Assembly (NCBI RefSeq): GCF_900277125.1
Contig: NZ_OPYN01000224.1
Coordinates: 124,001 to 188,000 of the forward strand
DNA from: Pseudomonas inefficax
GTDB taxonomy: Bacteria > Pseudomonadota > Gammaproteobacteria > Pseudomonadales > Pseudomonadaceae
Direction: 5' to 3'
Length of the DNA stretch: 64,000 bases
Shown here piece after piece: positions 38,380 through 47,664 of this stretch (position 1 is the stretch's first letter; each line of letters opens with the position of its first letter). The position numbers and the translations under genes are program-made. The notes beneath the pieces are model-generated. The model did not search any database. It saw only the letters and a program-made list of their open reading frames with translations, and was not told where the DNA came from.

Positions 38380-39336
38380 TTAGATGCCCAGCTTCAGGCG
38401 CAACCGCTGCCATGCAGATAACGGCGGATGGGGCCTGAGCGCCGGGCGCATATGGTCGACGATGCTACGTCCAACTGCGCCGAAACTGAAACGGGAAACC
38501 GCCAGATGGCGGCCATTTTCTGCAATCTGCCGGGCCAGCTCAGGGTCCGCACGCAAACGGTGGAGCTTTTCCTGGAGGGTCGGGATGCTGTCATAGAACA
38601 CCACGTTGTGCATGTCCTGCAGGCCCAGCGCTCGGTTCTCTTCCTCGCCCTGGTCATACGCCAGCAGCACACAGCCACAGGCCATGGCTTCGAAGTTCTT
38701 GATCATGTATTCGCCCATGCCGACGTCGGCACTGACGAAGAAGCGGATCCGGTTGAGCGTGTTGCAATAGTCTTCACCCGACTTGGTACGAGTGACTACC
38801 AGGTTCTCGACCCGGCCCAGCTCGTCCAGCAAGGCCTTGCGGCCGCTGTAGGCCACGCTGTTGGTGCTGCCGACGAAGGCCAGCTCGATGTCGCGCTCAC
38901 GCCCCTGGTCGGCAAGCAACTGCTCGTCGTAGCCCTTGGGCACGAACACGGCGTCGAAACCTTCCTGGCGCAGGCGCTCGCTGACCATGTAGCCGGAGCT
39001 GATTACCCGCGCCCAAGGCAACTTGCGGTAATGGGCGCTGAACTTGCCGGTGTATTTGCACGGGATGTAGTTCTGGTAAGCATCGTGCTCGAGGATGACC
39101 AGGTTCGGCACGGTACGGATGAATGCCACCTGACGGATTTCCTGCTTGAAACGCAGGAAGAAGACAATGCGGTCATAGCGCTCGACCTGCACTTCACGCT
39201 TGAAATAGCGGCGCAGGTTGCGCTGGTCTTCGCTGGTCAGCCAGCGCAGGTCGCACTCGCAGTTGGCCGCGACGCCATCGTACAGGCGGTCGAGAATCGC
39301 CCGCTGTTCCTTCTGCACCAGAAATAGGACTTTCAT
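38380..39336 (-). CDS. ssg: Cell-surface sugar glycosyltransferase (Ssg-like)
   Basis: Protein of 318 residues: N-terminal MKVLFLVQKEQRAILDRLYDG, a middle FVGSTNSVAYSGRKALLDEL and a C-terminal GEYMIKNFEAMACGCVLLAYD typical of GT4-like glycosyltransferases of the CgeB/DUF3880 kind. In P. aeruginosa the gene at this place (before dnpA) is named ssg and is involved in cell-surface polysaccharide. I give the symbol by position. ATG at 39336 has AAGGA upstream. Confidence 0.65.
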   Translation of the reverse strand: MKVLFLVQKEQRAILDRLYDGVAANCECDLRWLTSEDQRNLRRYFKREVQVERYDRIVFFLRFKQEIRQVAFIRTVPNLVILEHDAYQNYIPCKYTGKFSAHYRKLPWARVISSGYMVSERLRQEGFDAVFVPKGYDEQLLADQGRERDIELAFVGSTNSVAYSGRKALLDELGRVENLVVTRTKSGEDYCNTLNRIRFFVSADVGMGEYMIKNFEAMACGCVLLAYDQGEEENRALGLQDMHNVVFYDSIPTLQEKLHRLRADPELARQIAENGRHLAVSRFSFGAVGRSIVDHMRPALRPHPPLSAWQRLRLKLGI

Positions 39337-39384
39337 TGGGTTCCTTGGGCGCTCTGCGCCATCGCGGTCAACCATGGGGCGCGG

Positions 39385-40788
39385 CTACAGCTCACGCCGC
39401 CAGAACAGTTCATGTCGGCGCACGGCCTTGCGGAAAAATTCGTTCTCGCCGTAAGGCGACGGCCGCCGCCCGGCCAGCCAGCGCTGCAACAGGCGGCGCA
39501 GGCGACGCTTGAACGGCGCCGGCGGCTGCAGGTCGTGCATCATGCCCAGGGCCATGGCCTTGTCGCGCTGGGTCGCCAGGTCCAGAACCAGGCTGCAAGG
39601 GGCCCAGGCCTGGGCAACACTCAGCTGTGGCGGCAAGGCCACGCCATCACCACTGTCGCCCATTGGCCAACGGTCGTTGTCATGCAGGTGGTTGGCGTAG
39701 CACAGCAGGGTTTGCGGCTGCCAGGCCAGGCCTTGCAAGGCTTCCAGCACCGCTGCCTGGGCACAGATGTGGTCGGGGTGCGGGTCGAGCTGCGGGTGCG
39801 GCATCACCAGCACCTCTGGCTTGGCCATTTCCAGCAAGGCCCGCAGGTCGGCCAGCAGGTTGTGCCAGGTCGGCGCGCCATCACCGTCGGCCGGCAGCGG
39901 GAACGGGTTGAACTGGCGGAACACGCGAATATCGGCGAGGTCAGCCTCGCGGGAAGCGGCCGGCTGGTCTGGCGCGGCCTGCATGGCAGGCAGTTGCAGG
40001 CAGAAGTAGCCCAGCTGCACACAACGCGACTCCGCCACACCGGCCCAGCGTGGCACGGCAATACTGTCCCAGGCCCGCAGGCGGCCCTTCAGCCGCGCGG
40101 CCTCGGCCTTTGCCAGCCCCATCTGCTGATAGTGTTCGGCCTCGATCTCACCGGCGGTCAGGGTCACTACCCAGGTTTCGTCAGCCTGGCTGTATAGACC
40201 GTAAGCGGCCAGCTCGGCGTCATCGGCATGCGGCGCGATCACCATCACCCGGCGCCGTTGCAGCTCCACCGCCGGGGTTATCCACAAGCGCGGCTGGCCT
40301 GACAGCCGGCAATGCCGGCCACGCAGGCGCAACGCGCCAGCCTGCAGAGGTGCGGCGAGGCCGGTCAGGTTGAGAAAGCGCACGCCATCGACGCCGCGCT
40401 CGAAGGTTTGCCGGTCGGCCTGCTCGCCAGCCACCAGCTCGACCTGTGGGTCGAGGAAGCGTCCCAGCCAGCTGCTTTTCACCTGCAGCTCGAGAATCAG
40501 GGTTTCGTTGCCTTGCAATGCACAGTCAGCCTTGAGCAGGCCGCCGTTCAGGCTGGCAGGGGCTTCCCGCGTCTGCTCGCCGAAGTCGTAGGCGTAGTCC
40601 TCGCCTGGCGCGTAGAACAGGTGGTCGGCAAACCAGGCCTCATGGGCAGCCCACAGCAGCGGCAACAGCAGTAGTGGCAACCACCACCAGCTGAACACAC
40701 CTACGGCCACCAGCGCGACCAGCCCCGCCAGCAAGCCCAGGCGCTTGCTGCGCCGGTGGCGCTTGAGCAACTGCTGCTTGCGACTCAC
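39385..40788 (-). CDS. dnpA: PIG-L family deacetylase (DnpA-like)
   Basis: Protein of 467 residues. One or two membrane helices at the N-terminus (LGLLAGLVALVAVGVFSWWWLPLLLLPL). The PIG-L metal site is VIAPHADDAELAAYG (zinc ligands His, Asp, with Glu) and the second ligand cluster MPHPQLDPHPDH. PIG-L enzymes remove N-acetyl groups from sugars. In P. aeruginosa DnpA is linked to persistence. I place the start at GTG 40788, where it overlaps the Mig-14 stop (GTGA); a TTG 27 bases upstream is also in frame. Confidence 0.85.
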   Translation of the reverse strand: MSRKQQLLKRHRRSKRLGLLAGLVALVAVGVFSWWWLPLLLLPLLWAAHEAWFADHLFYAPGEDYAYDFGEQTREAPASLNGGLLKADCALQGNETLILELQVKSSWLGRFLDPQVELVAGEQADRQTFERGVDGVRFLNLTGLAAPLQAGALRLRGRHCRLSGQPRLWITPAVELQRRRVMVIAPHADDAELAAYGLYSQADETWVVTLTAGEIEAEHYQQMGLAKAEAARLKGRLRAWDSIAVPRWAGVAESRCVQLGYFCLQLPAMQAAPDQPAASREADLADIRVFRQFNPFPLPADGDGAPTWHNLLADLRALLEMAKPEVLVMPHPQLDPHPDHICAQAAVLEALQGLAWQPQTLLCYANHLHDNDRWPMGDSGDGVALPPQLSVAQAWAPCSLVLDLATQRDKAMALGMMHDLQPPAPFKRRLRRLLQRWLAGRRPSPYGENEFFRKAVRRHELFWRREL

Positions 40789-41681
40789 GCCTGATACACC
40801 GGTACGGGGTTGCACCAGCGGTCCTTGTACTCGCGGTCGGCACGGCCGAACGAGAACCGCAGCGGCTTGTTGCGCGCACGGGCGTCTTCCCAGGCGGCCT
40901 GGGTATTGAGGAAGCTCAGCACGCTACCGGGGCTGAAGGCCTTGGTTTCAGGGTCGACACCGCCATTGATGTACTCGACGCTTATCCATTCCGGCGCTTC
41001 GACACGGTACACCAGCTGGATGGCGATCGGCTTGCCGTCCAACAGCAGCACCGAGCCAATCAGCAGCTCGCGCAGGCGTTCCAGCACCTCGGCCATGCGC
41101 TCGGCACCAGTAGCCGGGAAGCCCCAGCGGCGCTGGAACAGGTCGCAGTACATGCTGGCGATTTCCTTCGCGCTGAAGTCGCTGATCGGGCGCACCACGC
41201 CGCCCGCCTCTTCCAGCAGGCGCAGCTCGCGGCGCTGGTTGTAGCGGAACTTCTTCGACAGGTCTTCGTGGGCGCGGGCCATGGCCAGCTGTTCCTTCTG
41301 CGCCTTGAGGCCGCTGAAGCGGCCCTGGTTCAGTTCGGACAGGTAGCGCGCGGCATGGCGCAACGGTGCAGCGGCATCTGCCGCCGCCGGCAGGATGATC
41401 TCGGCGTTGCCCAGGTCGAACAGGGCCTTTTTACCTGCACGCTTGAGCACATCCTTGGACAGCGCAAGGTGGCGCCCCCAGGTGGGGATGGCGGCCTTCA
41501 GCTCGCCGGCCTGGTGCCAACCCAGGTAACGCACCGGGATCTGTGCCAGGTCCGCCAGTTGCTCGACTACCAGTGGATGGGTAGCGACACTTCCGCCAAA
41601 GCGGGCCCATGCCTCGGCGTAGGCCTTGGCGTCGATAACTTGCCAACCGCGCTCGCGGAAGGCCTGGATACGGTTGAGCAT
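40785..41681 (-). CDS. mig-14: Mig-14 family protein
   Basis: Protein of 298 residues with an acyltransferase-like (GNAT/FemX) fold. Features: KFRYNQRRELRLLEEAGG in the middle, RWGFPATGAERM, GKPIAIQLVYRVEAPEWISVEYINGG and the C-terminal FSFGRADREYKDRWCNPVPVYQ. In Salmonella and Pseudomonas, Mig-14 contributes to resistance against antimicrobial peptides. Located between the WapH-like and DnpA-like genes, as in P. aeruginosa. It overlaps the upstream stop by one base (TGATG) and the downstream start by 4. Confidence 0.85.
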   Translation of the reverse strand: MLNRIQAFRERGWQVIDAKAYAEAWARFGGSVATHPLVVEQLADLAQIPVRYLGWHQAGELKAAIPTWGRHLALSKDVLKRAGKKALFDLGNAEIILPAAADAAAPLRHAARYLSELNQGRFSGLKAQKEQLAMARAHEDLSKKFRYNQRRELRLLEEAGGVVRPISDFSAKEIASMYCDLFQRRWGFPATGAERMAEVLERLRELLIGSVLLLDGKPIAIQLVYRVEAPEWISVEYINGGVDPETKAFSPGSVLSFLNTQAAWEDARARNKPLRFSFGRADREYKDRWCNPVPVYQA

Positions 41682-42811
41682 CAGGCCTGCCCCACCAGCG
41701 CACGAACTTGCGGCAGCTGCCAGAATGCTTCGCGCACCGCCTGGTCGGAAAAGCGTTCACGCAGGCGCTGCAGCATATGCTCGGCACATGTCTGGCGCTG
41801 CTGCCCATCGAGCACAGCCATGTGCTTCAGGCCTTGGGCCAGCTGCCCGGCATCGCCCAGCGGGAACAGCACGCCAACACCCTCGACCACTTCACGGGCG
41901 CCGCCACAGGCCGTGGCCAGTACCGGTACACCGGCGACCATGGCTTCGAGCAGGACCATGCCGAACGGCTCATGGTCGGAGCTCAGGGCGAACACATCAA
42001 ACGCCTGGAAGTAACGCCGCGCATCCGGCACCTGGCCAAGGAAGTCCACTTGCCCGGCAATGCCCAGCTCAGCGGCCTGGGCCTTGAGCCTGGCTTCCAG
42101 GCGGCCCTTGCCAAGGATTGCCAGGCGGGCGCCGGCGGGCAGCCCCGGCAGCGCTTCGGCAAAGCCACGCAGCAGGGTGGCCTGGTCCTTGTCCGGGTGC
42201 AGGCGCCCGACGTTACCGACAATCCACGCTTGGGCGTCCAGGCCGAGGGCCTGGCGGGCCTCGGCGCGTGGTACCAGGGCCGCTTGCAGGGCGTCGATGT
42301 CGATGCGGTTGTACAGGGTCTGGATACGCTCTGCCGGCCACTGCGGCAGACAGCGGCGCATGTCGTCGCGTACTGCGTCCGACACGCCCAGCAAGCTCAG
42401 GCGCTTGCTGAACAGGTTGGCGAAGATGCGTCGCCCCTTGCGCTCGTAGTCACCGAAAGCATGGTGCACGCCGATCACCGGCAAGCCGGTGCCCAGCAAC
42501 GCCACGTAGATCGGCTTGAAGCGATGGGCAATGCAGAAGGCGAAATTGCGCTCGGCCGCGATCCGCCGCAACGCACGGATGGCGCCGAGTTTCAGGCCGC
42601 GCACGGCCTTGGAGCTGAACTCCAGGAACAGCACCTCGTCCGACGCGCAGCCAGCCGCTACCTGCGGGTCGGCGGCGCCGGTGAGGAACACGGTGGTCAC
42701 CTGGTAGCCATGCCCCTGGAACAGGCTGGCGTACTGACGGGCGCAGTCCAGGAACGGCCCGTCATAGCCATGGCAGAACTGCAGGATGCGCGGTTCAGAG
42801 CGGCTGGTCAT
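41681..42811 (-). CDS. wapH: WapH-like glycosyltransferase (GT4)
   Basis: Protein of 376 residues. N-terminal ILQFCHGYDGPFLDCARQYASL; C-terminal donor domain IVGNVGRLHPDKDQATLLRGFAE, LAILGKGRLEARLKAQAAE, FLGQVPDARRYFQAFDVFAL and Ex7E motif SSDHEPFGMVLLEAMVAGVP. It belongs to GT4 and, by order before mig-14 and after the carbamoyltransferase gene, corresponds to wapH of the P. aeruginosa core cluster. The name is by synteny. It overlaps the carbamoyltransferase end by 17 bases. Confidence 0.78.
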   Translation of the reverse strand: MTSRSEPRILQFCHGYDGPFLDCARQYASLFQGHGYQVTTVFLTGAADPQVAAGCASDEVLFLEFSSKAVRGLKLGAIRALRRIAAERNFAFCIAHRFKPIYVALLGTGLPVIGVHHAFGDYERKGRRIFANLFSKRLSLLGVSDAVRDDMRRCLPQWPAERIQTLYNRIDIDALQAALVPRAEARQALGLDAQAWIVGNVGRLHPDKDQATLLRGFAEALPGLPAGARLAILGKGRLEARLKAQAAELGIAGQVDFLGQVPDARRYFQAFDVFALSSDHEPFGMVLLEAMVAGVPVLATACGGAREVVEGVGVLFPLGDAGQLAQGLKHMAVLDGQQRQTCAEHMLQRLRERFSDQAVREAFWQLPQVRALVGQA

Positions 42812-44552
42812 ACGGGGCCGCGCCGTCCTTCACAACCAGGATGTCTTCCATGATCAGGTACTGCAGGTCCGAGCCGAAGAACATGTTCAGGGCGTCGGTC
42901 GGCGAGCAGATCATCGGTTCACCACGGCGGTTCAGCGAGGTGTTCAGCGACACGCCGTTGCCTGTCAGGTCTTCCAGCGCCTTCATCATGTCGTAGTAGC
43001 GCGGGTTGTACTCGCGCTTGAGCACCTGGGCACGCGAAGTGCCGTCCTCGTGGACCACTTCCGGCACGCGGGTCTTCCACTCTTCAGCCACTTCGAAGGT
43101 GAAGGTCATGAACGGCGCCGGGTGGTCGACCTTGATCATTTGCGGGGCGACGGTGTCGAGCATCGACGGGCAGAAAGGTCTCCAGCGTTCGCGGAACTTG
43201 ATCTGCTCGTTGATGCGGTTGGCCACGCCCGGCACGCTCGGGCAACCGATGATCGAACGGCCGCCCAGGGCACGGGGGCCGAACTCCATGCGGCCCTGGA
43301 ACCAGGCCACAGGGTTGCCGTCGACCATGATTTTGGCGATGCGCTGCGGCATGTCGTCGAGCTTGCGCCACTTCGGCGCGTTCGGATGACGGGCGCAGGC
43401 AGCGATAACGTCTTCGTTGGAGTACGAAGGGCCGAGGTAGACGTGTTCCATCTTCTCGACCGGCACGCCACGGGCGTGGGAAACGTAGGCGGCAGCACCC
43501 ACGGCGGTACCGGCGTCACCGGAAGCCGGCTGGACGAACAGCTCTTTCAGGTCTGGGCGGGCGATGATCTTCTGGTTGAGCTTGACGTTCAGCGCGCAAC
43601 CGCCGGCAAAGGCCAGCTTGCCGGTTTCACGCAGAACGTCGCCCAGGTAGTGGTCGATCATCTGCAGGGCGATCTTCTCGAACAGCGCCTGCATGCTGGC
43701 CGCGTAATGGATGTACGGCTCGTCGGCGATGTCGCCTTCGCGCTTGGGGCCCAGCCATTCGATCAGCTTCGGCGAGAAGTAGAAGCCCTTGCCCTTCTCT
43801 TTATAGCGGCGCAGGCCGATGACGTTGGCGTATTCGGTGTTGATCACCAGTTCGCCGTTTTCGAAGCTGGCCAGACGAGAGAAGTCGTACTTGCTGGCGT
43901 CACCATATGGCGCCATGCCCATGACCTTGAACTCGCCATCGAGCATCTCGAAGCCGAGGAACTCGGTGATCGCGCCGTACAGGCCGCCCAGCGAGTCCGG
44001 GTCGAAGAACTCCTTGATCTTGTGGATCTTGCCGTTTTCACCATAGCCAAAGAAGGTGGTGGCGTATTCGCCTTTACCATCGATGCCGAGAATTGCGGTT
44101 TTTTCCTTGAAGCCCGAGCAGTGGTAGGCACTGGAGGCGTGGGCCAGGTGGTGCTCTACCGGCTCGATCTTGACCTTTTTCGGGTCGAAGCCCAGTTGCT
44201 CCAGGCACCAGACGATCTTCTTGCGGTAGCGCTTGTAGCGACGGTTGCCCATCAGGATGGCGTCAAGGGCGCGGTCCGGGGCGTACCAGTAGCGCTTGGC
44301 ATAGTGCCAGCGCGCCTTGCCGAACAGGCTGATCGGGGCGAACGGGATGGCTACCACGTCGACGTCGGATGGCTTGATGCCTGCCTGCTCCAGGCAGAAC
44401 TTCGCCGACTCGTAGGGCATGCGGTTCTTCGCATGCTTGTCACGCACGAAGCGCTCTTCTTCGGCGGCGGCAATCAGTTTGCCGTCAATGTACAAGGCCG
44501 CGGAAGGGTCATGGCTAAGGGCGCCGGACAGGCCAAGAATCGTCAATGCCAA
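42795..44552 (-). CDS. Carbamoyltransferase (NodU/CmcH family), LPS core
   Basis: Protein of 585 residues. N-terminal YrdC-Kae1-like metal/ATP fold begins TILGLSGALSHDPSAALYIDG, EERFVRDKHAKNRMPYES. Typical NodU/CmcH markers are HHLAHASSAYHCSGF, LAFAGGCALNVKLNQKI, GPRALGGRSIIGCP and SLNTSLNRRGEPMICSP. In Pseudomonas LPS the 7-O-carbamoyl group on heptose is a core feature and this gene neighbourhood is thought to supply it. TTG start at 44552 with AAGAGG 8 bases upstream. It is first in the minus-strand block wapH-mig14-dnpA. Confidence 0.88.
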   Translation of the reverse strand: MALTILGLSGALSHDPSAALYIDGKLIAAAEEERFVRDKHAKNRMPYESAKFCLEQAGIKPSDVDVVAIPFAPISLFGKARWHYAKRYWYAPDRALDAILMGNRRYKRYRKKIVWCLEQLGFDPKKVKIEPVEHHLAHASSAYHCSGFKEKTAILGIDGKGEYATTFFGYGENGKIHKIKEFFDPDSLGGLYGAITEFLGFEMLDGEFKVMGMAPYGDASKYDFSRLASFENGELVINTEYANVIGLRRYKEKGKGFYFSPKLIEWLGPKREGDIADEPYIHYAASMQALFEKIALQMIDHYLGDVLRETGKLAFAGGCALNVKLNQKIIARPDLKELFVQPASGDAGTAVGAAAYVSHARGVPVEKMEHVYLGPSYSNEDVIAACARHPNAPKWRKLDDMPQRIAKIMVDGNPVAWFQGRMEFGPRALGGRSIIGCPSVPGVANRINEQIKFRERWRPFCPSMLDTVAPQMIKVDHPAPFMTFTFEVAEEWKTRVPEVVHEDGTSRAQVLKREYNPRYYDMMKALEDLTGNGVSLNTSLNRRGEPMICSPTDALNMFFGSDLQYLIMEDILVVKDGAAPYDQPL

Positions 44553-44660
44553 GGGATTAGCCTCTTCATTCGGTAGAAATGCGCCACCGGCCTCTTGGGC
44601 GGGTGGCGGCTAAAGGGCGGGATTATAACGCAAAGCGCAGTACGCGCATGCCTCTGCGAG

Positions 44661-44759
44661 GGCTGCGCCCTCGATCGCGACACAAGGCCGCTCCCACAGG
44701 GATAGTGCAACCCTTGTGGGAGCGGCCTTGTGTCGCGAAAGGGCCGCACCGCGGCCCCA
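44661..44759. repeat. REP inverted pair
   Basis: Inverted arms CGCGACACAAGGCCGCTCCC and GGGAGCGGCCTTGTGTCGCG, closing with a GCCGCACCGCGGCCCC hairpin. It separates the carbamoyltransferase gene from rlmJ. Confidence 0.85.
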
Positions 44760-44806
44760 GGGATTTCAGCCACACCGCATGAGTTTCATGGGCCTGCGCT
44801 GTTCGC

Positions 44807-45643
44807 TTATTCAGCGATCAACCAGTCCATCCGGTAGCTACCGGCGGTCTGCGCCAGCTCTTTGGCCAGCCAGGGCAGCAGCTCCTTCAGTTCGTCTTCC
44901 AGCCCCCACGGCGGGTTGGCGATGGCCAGGCCGGAGCCGTTCAAGCCTTGCGGGCTGTCCTGGTGGTGCACATACAACTCGACCCGCAGCAGCTTCGGCG
45001 CACCGGTGCTGGTCAGATCCTGATAGAAGCGGGTCAGCGAGCGCTGGTCCTTGATCGGGTACCAGATTGCCGCGACGGTCTGGCGCATGCGGCCGATCGC
45101 TTCTTTCATGGCGGTAGTGCAGCGCTTGAGCTCATCAGCCTGTTCGAACGGCGGGTCGATCAGCATGATCGCGCGTTTTTCCTGAACCGGCAGCAAGGCC
45201 CGCGGCACATGCCAGCCTTCGCCCAGGTGCACGGTCACGCGCGGGTCTTTCTTCATGTTCTCCTTGAGCAGCGGCCCGTCCTCTGGGTGCTTCTCGTTGA
45301 GCAGGGCGCGGTCCTGCTGGCGCATCAGGCGGCGGGCCAGTTCAGGCGAGCCGGGGTAGTAGCGCAGCTCGCCATCGGCATTCAGGCGCTTGATGATGCG
45401 CAGGTAGTCGTCGGCCATGGCCGGCAGGTCATCGCGATTCCACAGACGGGCGACACCTTCCAGGTACTCGCCGGTGCGGGTTGCCTGGTCACCCTGCAGG
45501 TCATACAGGCCGAGCCCGGCATGGGTATCGATGTAGGCGAACGGCTGCTCCTTGCGCGACATCAGGGCGATGAGGCGGGTCAGCACGATGTGCTTGAGGA
45601 CGTCGGCGTGGTTGCCGGCGTGGAAGGCGTGACGATAGTTCAT
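44807..45643 (-). CDS. rlmJ: 23S rRNA (adenine(2030)-N6)-methyltransferase
   Basis: Methylates A2030 of 23S rRNA (family knowledge). Protein of 278 residues: starts MNYRHAFHAGNHADVLKHIVL, the conserved N-terminus. SAM motif region ERPFAYIDTHAGLGLYDLQ-like (here KEQPFAYIDTHAGLGLYDLQ), catalytic motif IMLIDPPFEQADELKR. The ATG at 45643 is chosen because the upstream frame is REP-derived. Confidence 0.92.
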   Translation of the reverse strand: MNYRHAFHAGNHADVLKHIVLTRLIALMSRKEQPFAYIDTHAGLGLYDLQGDQATRTGEYLEGVARLWNRDDLPAMADDYLRIIKRLNADGELRYYPGSPELARRLMRQQDRALLNEKHPEDGPLLKENMKKDPRVTVHLGEGWHVPRALLPVQEKRAIMLIDPPFEQADELKRCTTAMKEAIGRMRQTVAAIWYPIKDQRSLTRFYQDLTSTGAPKLLRVELYVHHQDSPQGLNGSGLAIANPPWGLEDELKELLPWLAKELAQTAGSYRMDWLIAE

Positions 45644-45720
45644 GGCAACTCCTGCGGGGGTGGCAAGTTTACCTTGCCTTGCAGGCGGAGTCAGGCCTGG
45701 CTGCTGATCGGCGGGGGCTT

Positions 45721-45804
45721 CTTCGCGGGTAAACCCGCTCCCACAGGGGTTGCACAGAACTCGAAGCCTGCGAGGTACCTGTGGGAGCGGGTTCACCCGC
45801 GAAG
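45721..45804. repeat. REP inverted pair (GGTTTACCC type)
   Basis: Arms CTTCGCGGGTAAACCCGCTC and GAGCGGGTTCACCCGCGAAG around a spacer of about 40 bases, between putP and rlmJ. Confidence 0.85.
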
Positions 45805-45828
45805 CAGGCGCCGCCGATTCAACCGGTG

Positions 45829-47307
45829 TTACTTGTCAGCGTGATACGCCGCATCAGCAGTTTCGAAGCGCTTGACCATCGCCTGCGACGGGCTGCCCAG
45901 CTTGCTCACCACGATGATGGCGATGCTGGCGAACAGGAAGCCCGGGATGATTTCGTACAACCCGAGGGTGTCGAAGTTCTTCCACAGGATCACGGTCAGG
46001 GCGCCGACCACGATACCGGCCAGTGCGCCGTTACGGGTCATGCCTTTCCACAGCACAGAAATCAGCACCACCGGGCCGAAAGCAGCACCGAAGCCGGCCC
46101 AGGCGTAAGCCACCAGGCCCAGCACGCGGTTTTCCGGGTTGGCAGCCATGGCGATGGCGATCAGGGCGACGGCCAGCACCATCAGGCGCCCAACCCACAC
46201 CAACTCGACCTGCGAAGCGTTCTTGCGCAGGAAAGACTTGTAGAAGTCTTCGGTCAGGGCGCTGGAGCACACCAACAGCTGGCAGCTCAAGGTGCTCATC
46301 ACCGCAGCCAGGATGGCCGACAGCAGCACACCGGCGACCCACGGGTTGAACAGGATCTTGGCCAGTTCGATGAACACACGCTCATGGTTCTCGGTGACCG
46401 GGCCCGCCAGTTCAGGGTGCGCAGAGAAGTAGGCGATGCCGAAGAAGCCCACCGCGCAGGTACCGCCCAGGCACAGGATCATCCAGGTCATGGAGATGCG
46501 ACGGGCATTGGCGATCGACTTCACCGAGTCGGCAGCCATGAAGCGCGCCAGGATGTGCGGCTGGCCGAAGTAGCCCAGACCCCAGCCCATCAGCGAGATG
46601 ATGCCGATGAAGGTGGCGCCCTTGAGCATGTCGAAGTTGGCCGGGTTCACCGCCTCGATGGCAGCGAAGGTGGTGTCGAAGCCGCCAGTGGAGATCAGCA
46701 CGATCACCGGGGTGAGGATCAGCGCAAAGATCATCAGCGACGCCTGCACGGTATCGGTCCAGCTCACCGCCAGGAAACCACCGACGAAGGTGTAGGCGAT
46801 GGTCGCTGCGGCGCCGGCCCACAGAGCGGTTTCGTACGACATGCCGAAGGTGCTTTCGAACAGGCGGGCACCGGCAACGATGCCGGAAGCGCAGTAGATG
46901 GTGAAGAACACCAGGATGACGATGGCCGAGATGATCCGCAGCAGGCCGCTATTGTCTTCGAAACGGCTGGAGAAGTAGTCCGGCAGGGTCAGCGCATCAC
47001 CGTTGTGCTCGGTCTGCACGCGCAGACGGCCAGCGACGAACAGCCAGTTCAGGTAAGCGCCGACGGTGAGGCCGATGGCAATCCAGGCTTCGGACAAGCC
47101 GGAGAAGTAGATAGCGCCCGGCAGGCCCATCAGCAGCCAGCCACTCATGTCGGAAGCGCCGGCGGAAAGCGCGGTGACCACACTCCCCAGGCTGCGACCG
47201 CCGAGGATGTAGTCGGAAAGGTTGTTGGTGGAGCGATAGGCGGCGAAGCCGATCAGCACCATTGCGGCGATATAGATCACGAAAGTGATCGTTAGTGGAT
47301 TGCCCAT
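45829..47307 (-). CDS. putP: Sodium/proline symporter PutP
   Basis: Proline uptake driven by sodium, SSS family, 492 residues, 12-13 membrane helices. Signature segments: YILGGRSLGSVVTALSAGASDMSGWLLMGLPG near helix II (the Na+/proline site region), PHILARFMAADS, and CQLLVCSSALTEDFYKSF. The ATG at 47307 faces putA across 357 bases that hold the PutA binding motifs. Expected to be induced by proline. Confidence 0.96.
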   Translation of the reverse strand: MGNPLTITFVIYIAAMVLIGFAAYRSTNNLSDYILGGRSLGSVVTALSAGASDMSGWLLMGLPGAIYFSGLSEAWIAIGLTVGAYLNWLFVAGRLRVQTEHNGDALTLPDYFSSRFEDNSGLLRIISAIVILVFFTIYCASGIVAGARLFESTFGMSYETALWAGAAATIAYTFVGGFLAVSWTDTVQASLMIFALILTPVIVLISTGGFDTTFAAIEAVNPANFDMLKGATFIGIISLMGWGLGYFGQPHILARFMAADSVKSIANARRISMTWMILCLGGTCAVGFFGIAYFSAHPELAGPVTENHERVFIELAKILFNPWVAGVLLSAILAAVMSTLSCQLLVCSSALTEDFYKSFLRKNASQVELVWVGRLMVLAVALIAIAMAANPENRVLGLVAYAWAGFGAAFGPVVLISVLWKGMTRNGALAGIVVGALTVILWKNFDTLGLYEIIPGFLFASIAIIVVSKLGSPSQAMVKRFETADAAYHADK

Positions 47308-47358
47308 GCGTGTGCCCTGGCGTTTGTTTTTATGTCATGCACAACCGCAGCCATGGCG

Positions 47359-47595
47359 GTTGCACCCAGGCGGCGAATCGTATGCAACAACGCAAAGCGG
47401 GTGCAACCATTTTTCATTTGCAAGTTGCACCTGCTCGTGCATTTTCCGAAAAATCTGATTTTTTGCTCCTTTTTGGAGCAAAAAGCCTGCTTTCAAGAAT
47501 AAAACGCACCAGAAACGACCCTTTTCAGAATATGAAAATGGCAGTCGGACGAGTTGCACCTTTTCCGTCAAAAATTCGGGTTGCACCTGGTTGCA
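47359..47595. promoter_or_regulatory. putP-putA control region with seven GTTGCA motifs
   Basis: The 357-base gap between the divergent putP and putA contains GTTGCA, the core that E. coli PutA binds, at 47359, 47424, 47553, 47580 and 47590 (plus strand) and its complement TGCAAC at 47383 and 47402. This fits autoregulation: without proline, PutA's ribbon-helix-helix domain represses both genes. The spacing between 47580 and 47590 is ten bases, one helical turn. An AT-rich stretch (47408-47550) probably holds the promoters. Confidence 0.8.
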
Positions 47596-47664
47596 CCCGA
47601 ATTGTCCTACAGCTACTCTTGGCGTCAGCTTAGGCCACAACCGTGGCAATAACGAGGATAAGAA

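Noticed and set aside
42786..44576. 596-codon plus-strand open frame opposite the carbamoyltransferase gene
   Set aside because: Antisense shadow; the carbamoyltransferase motifs are clear on the minus strand.
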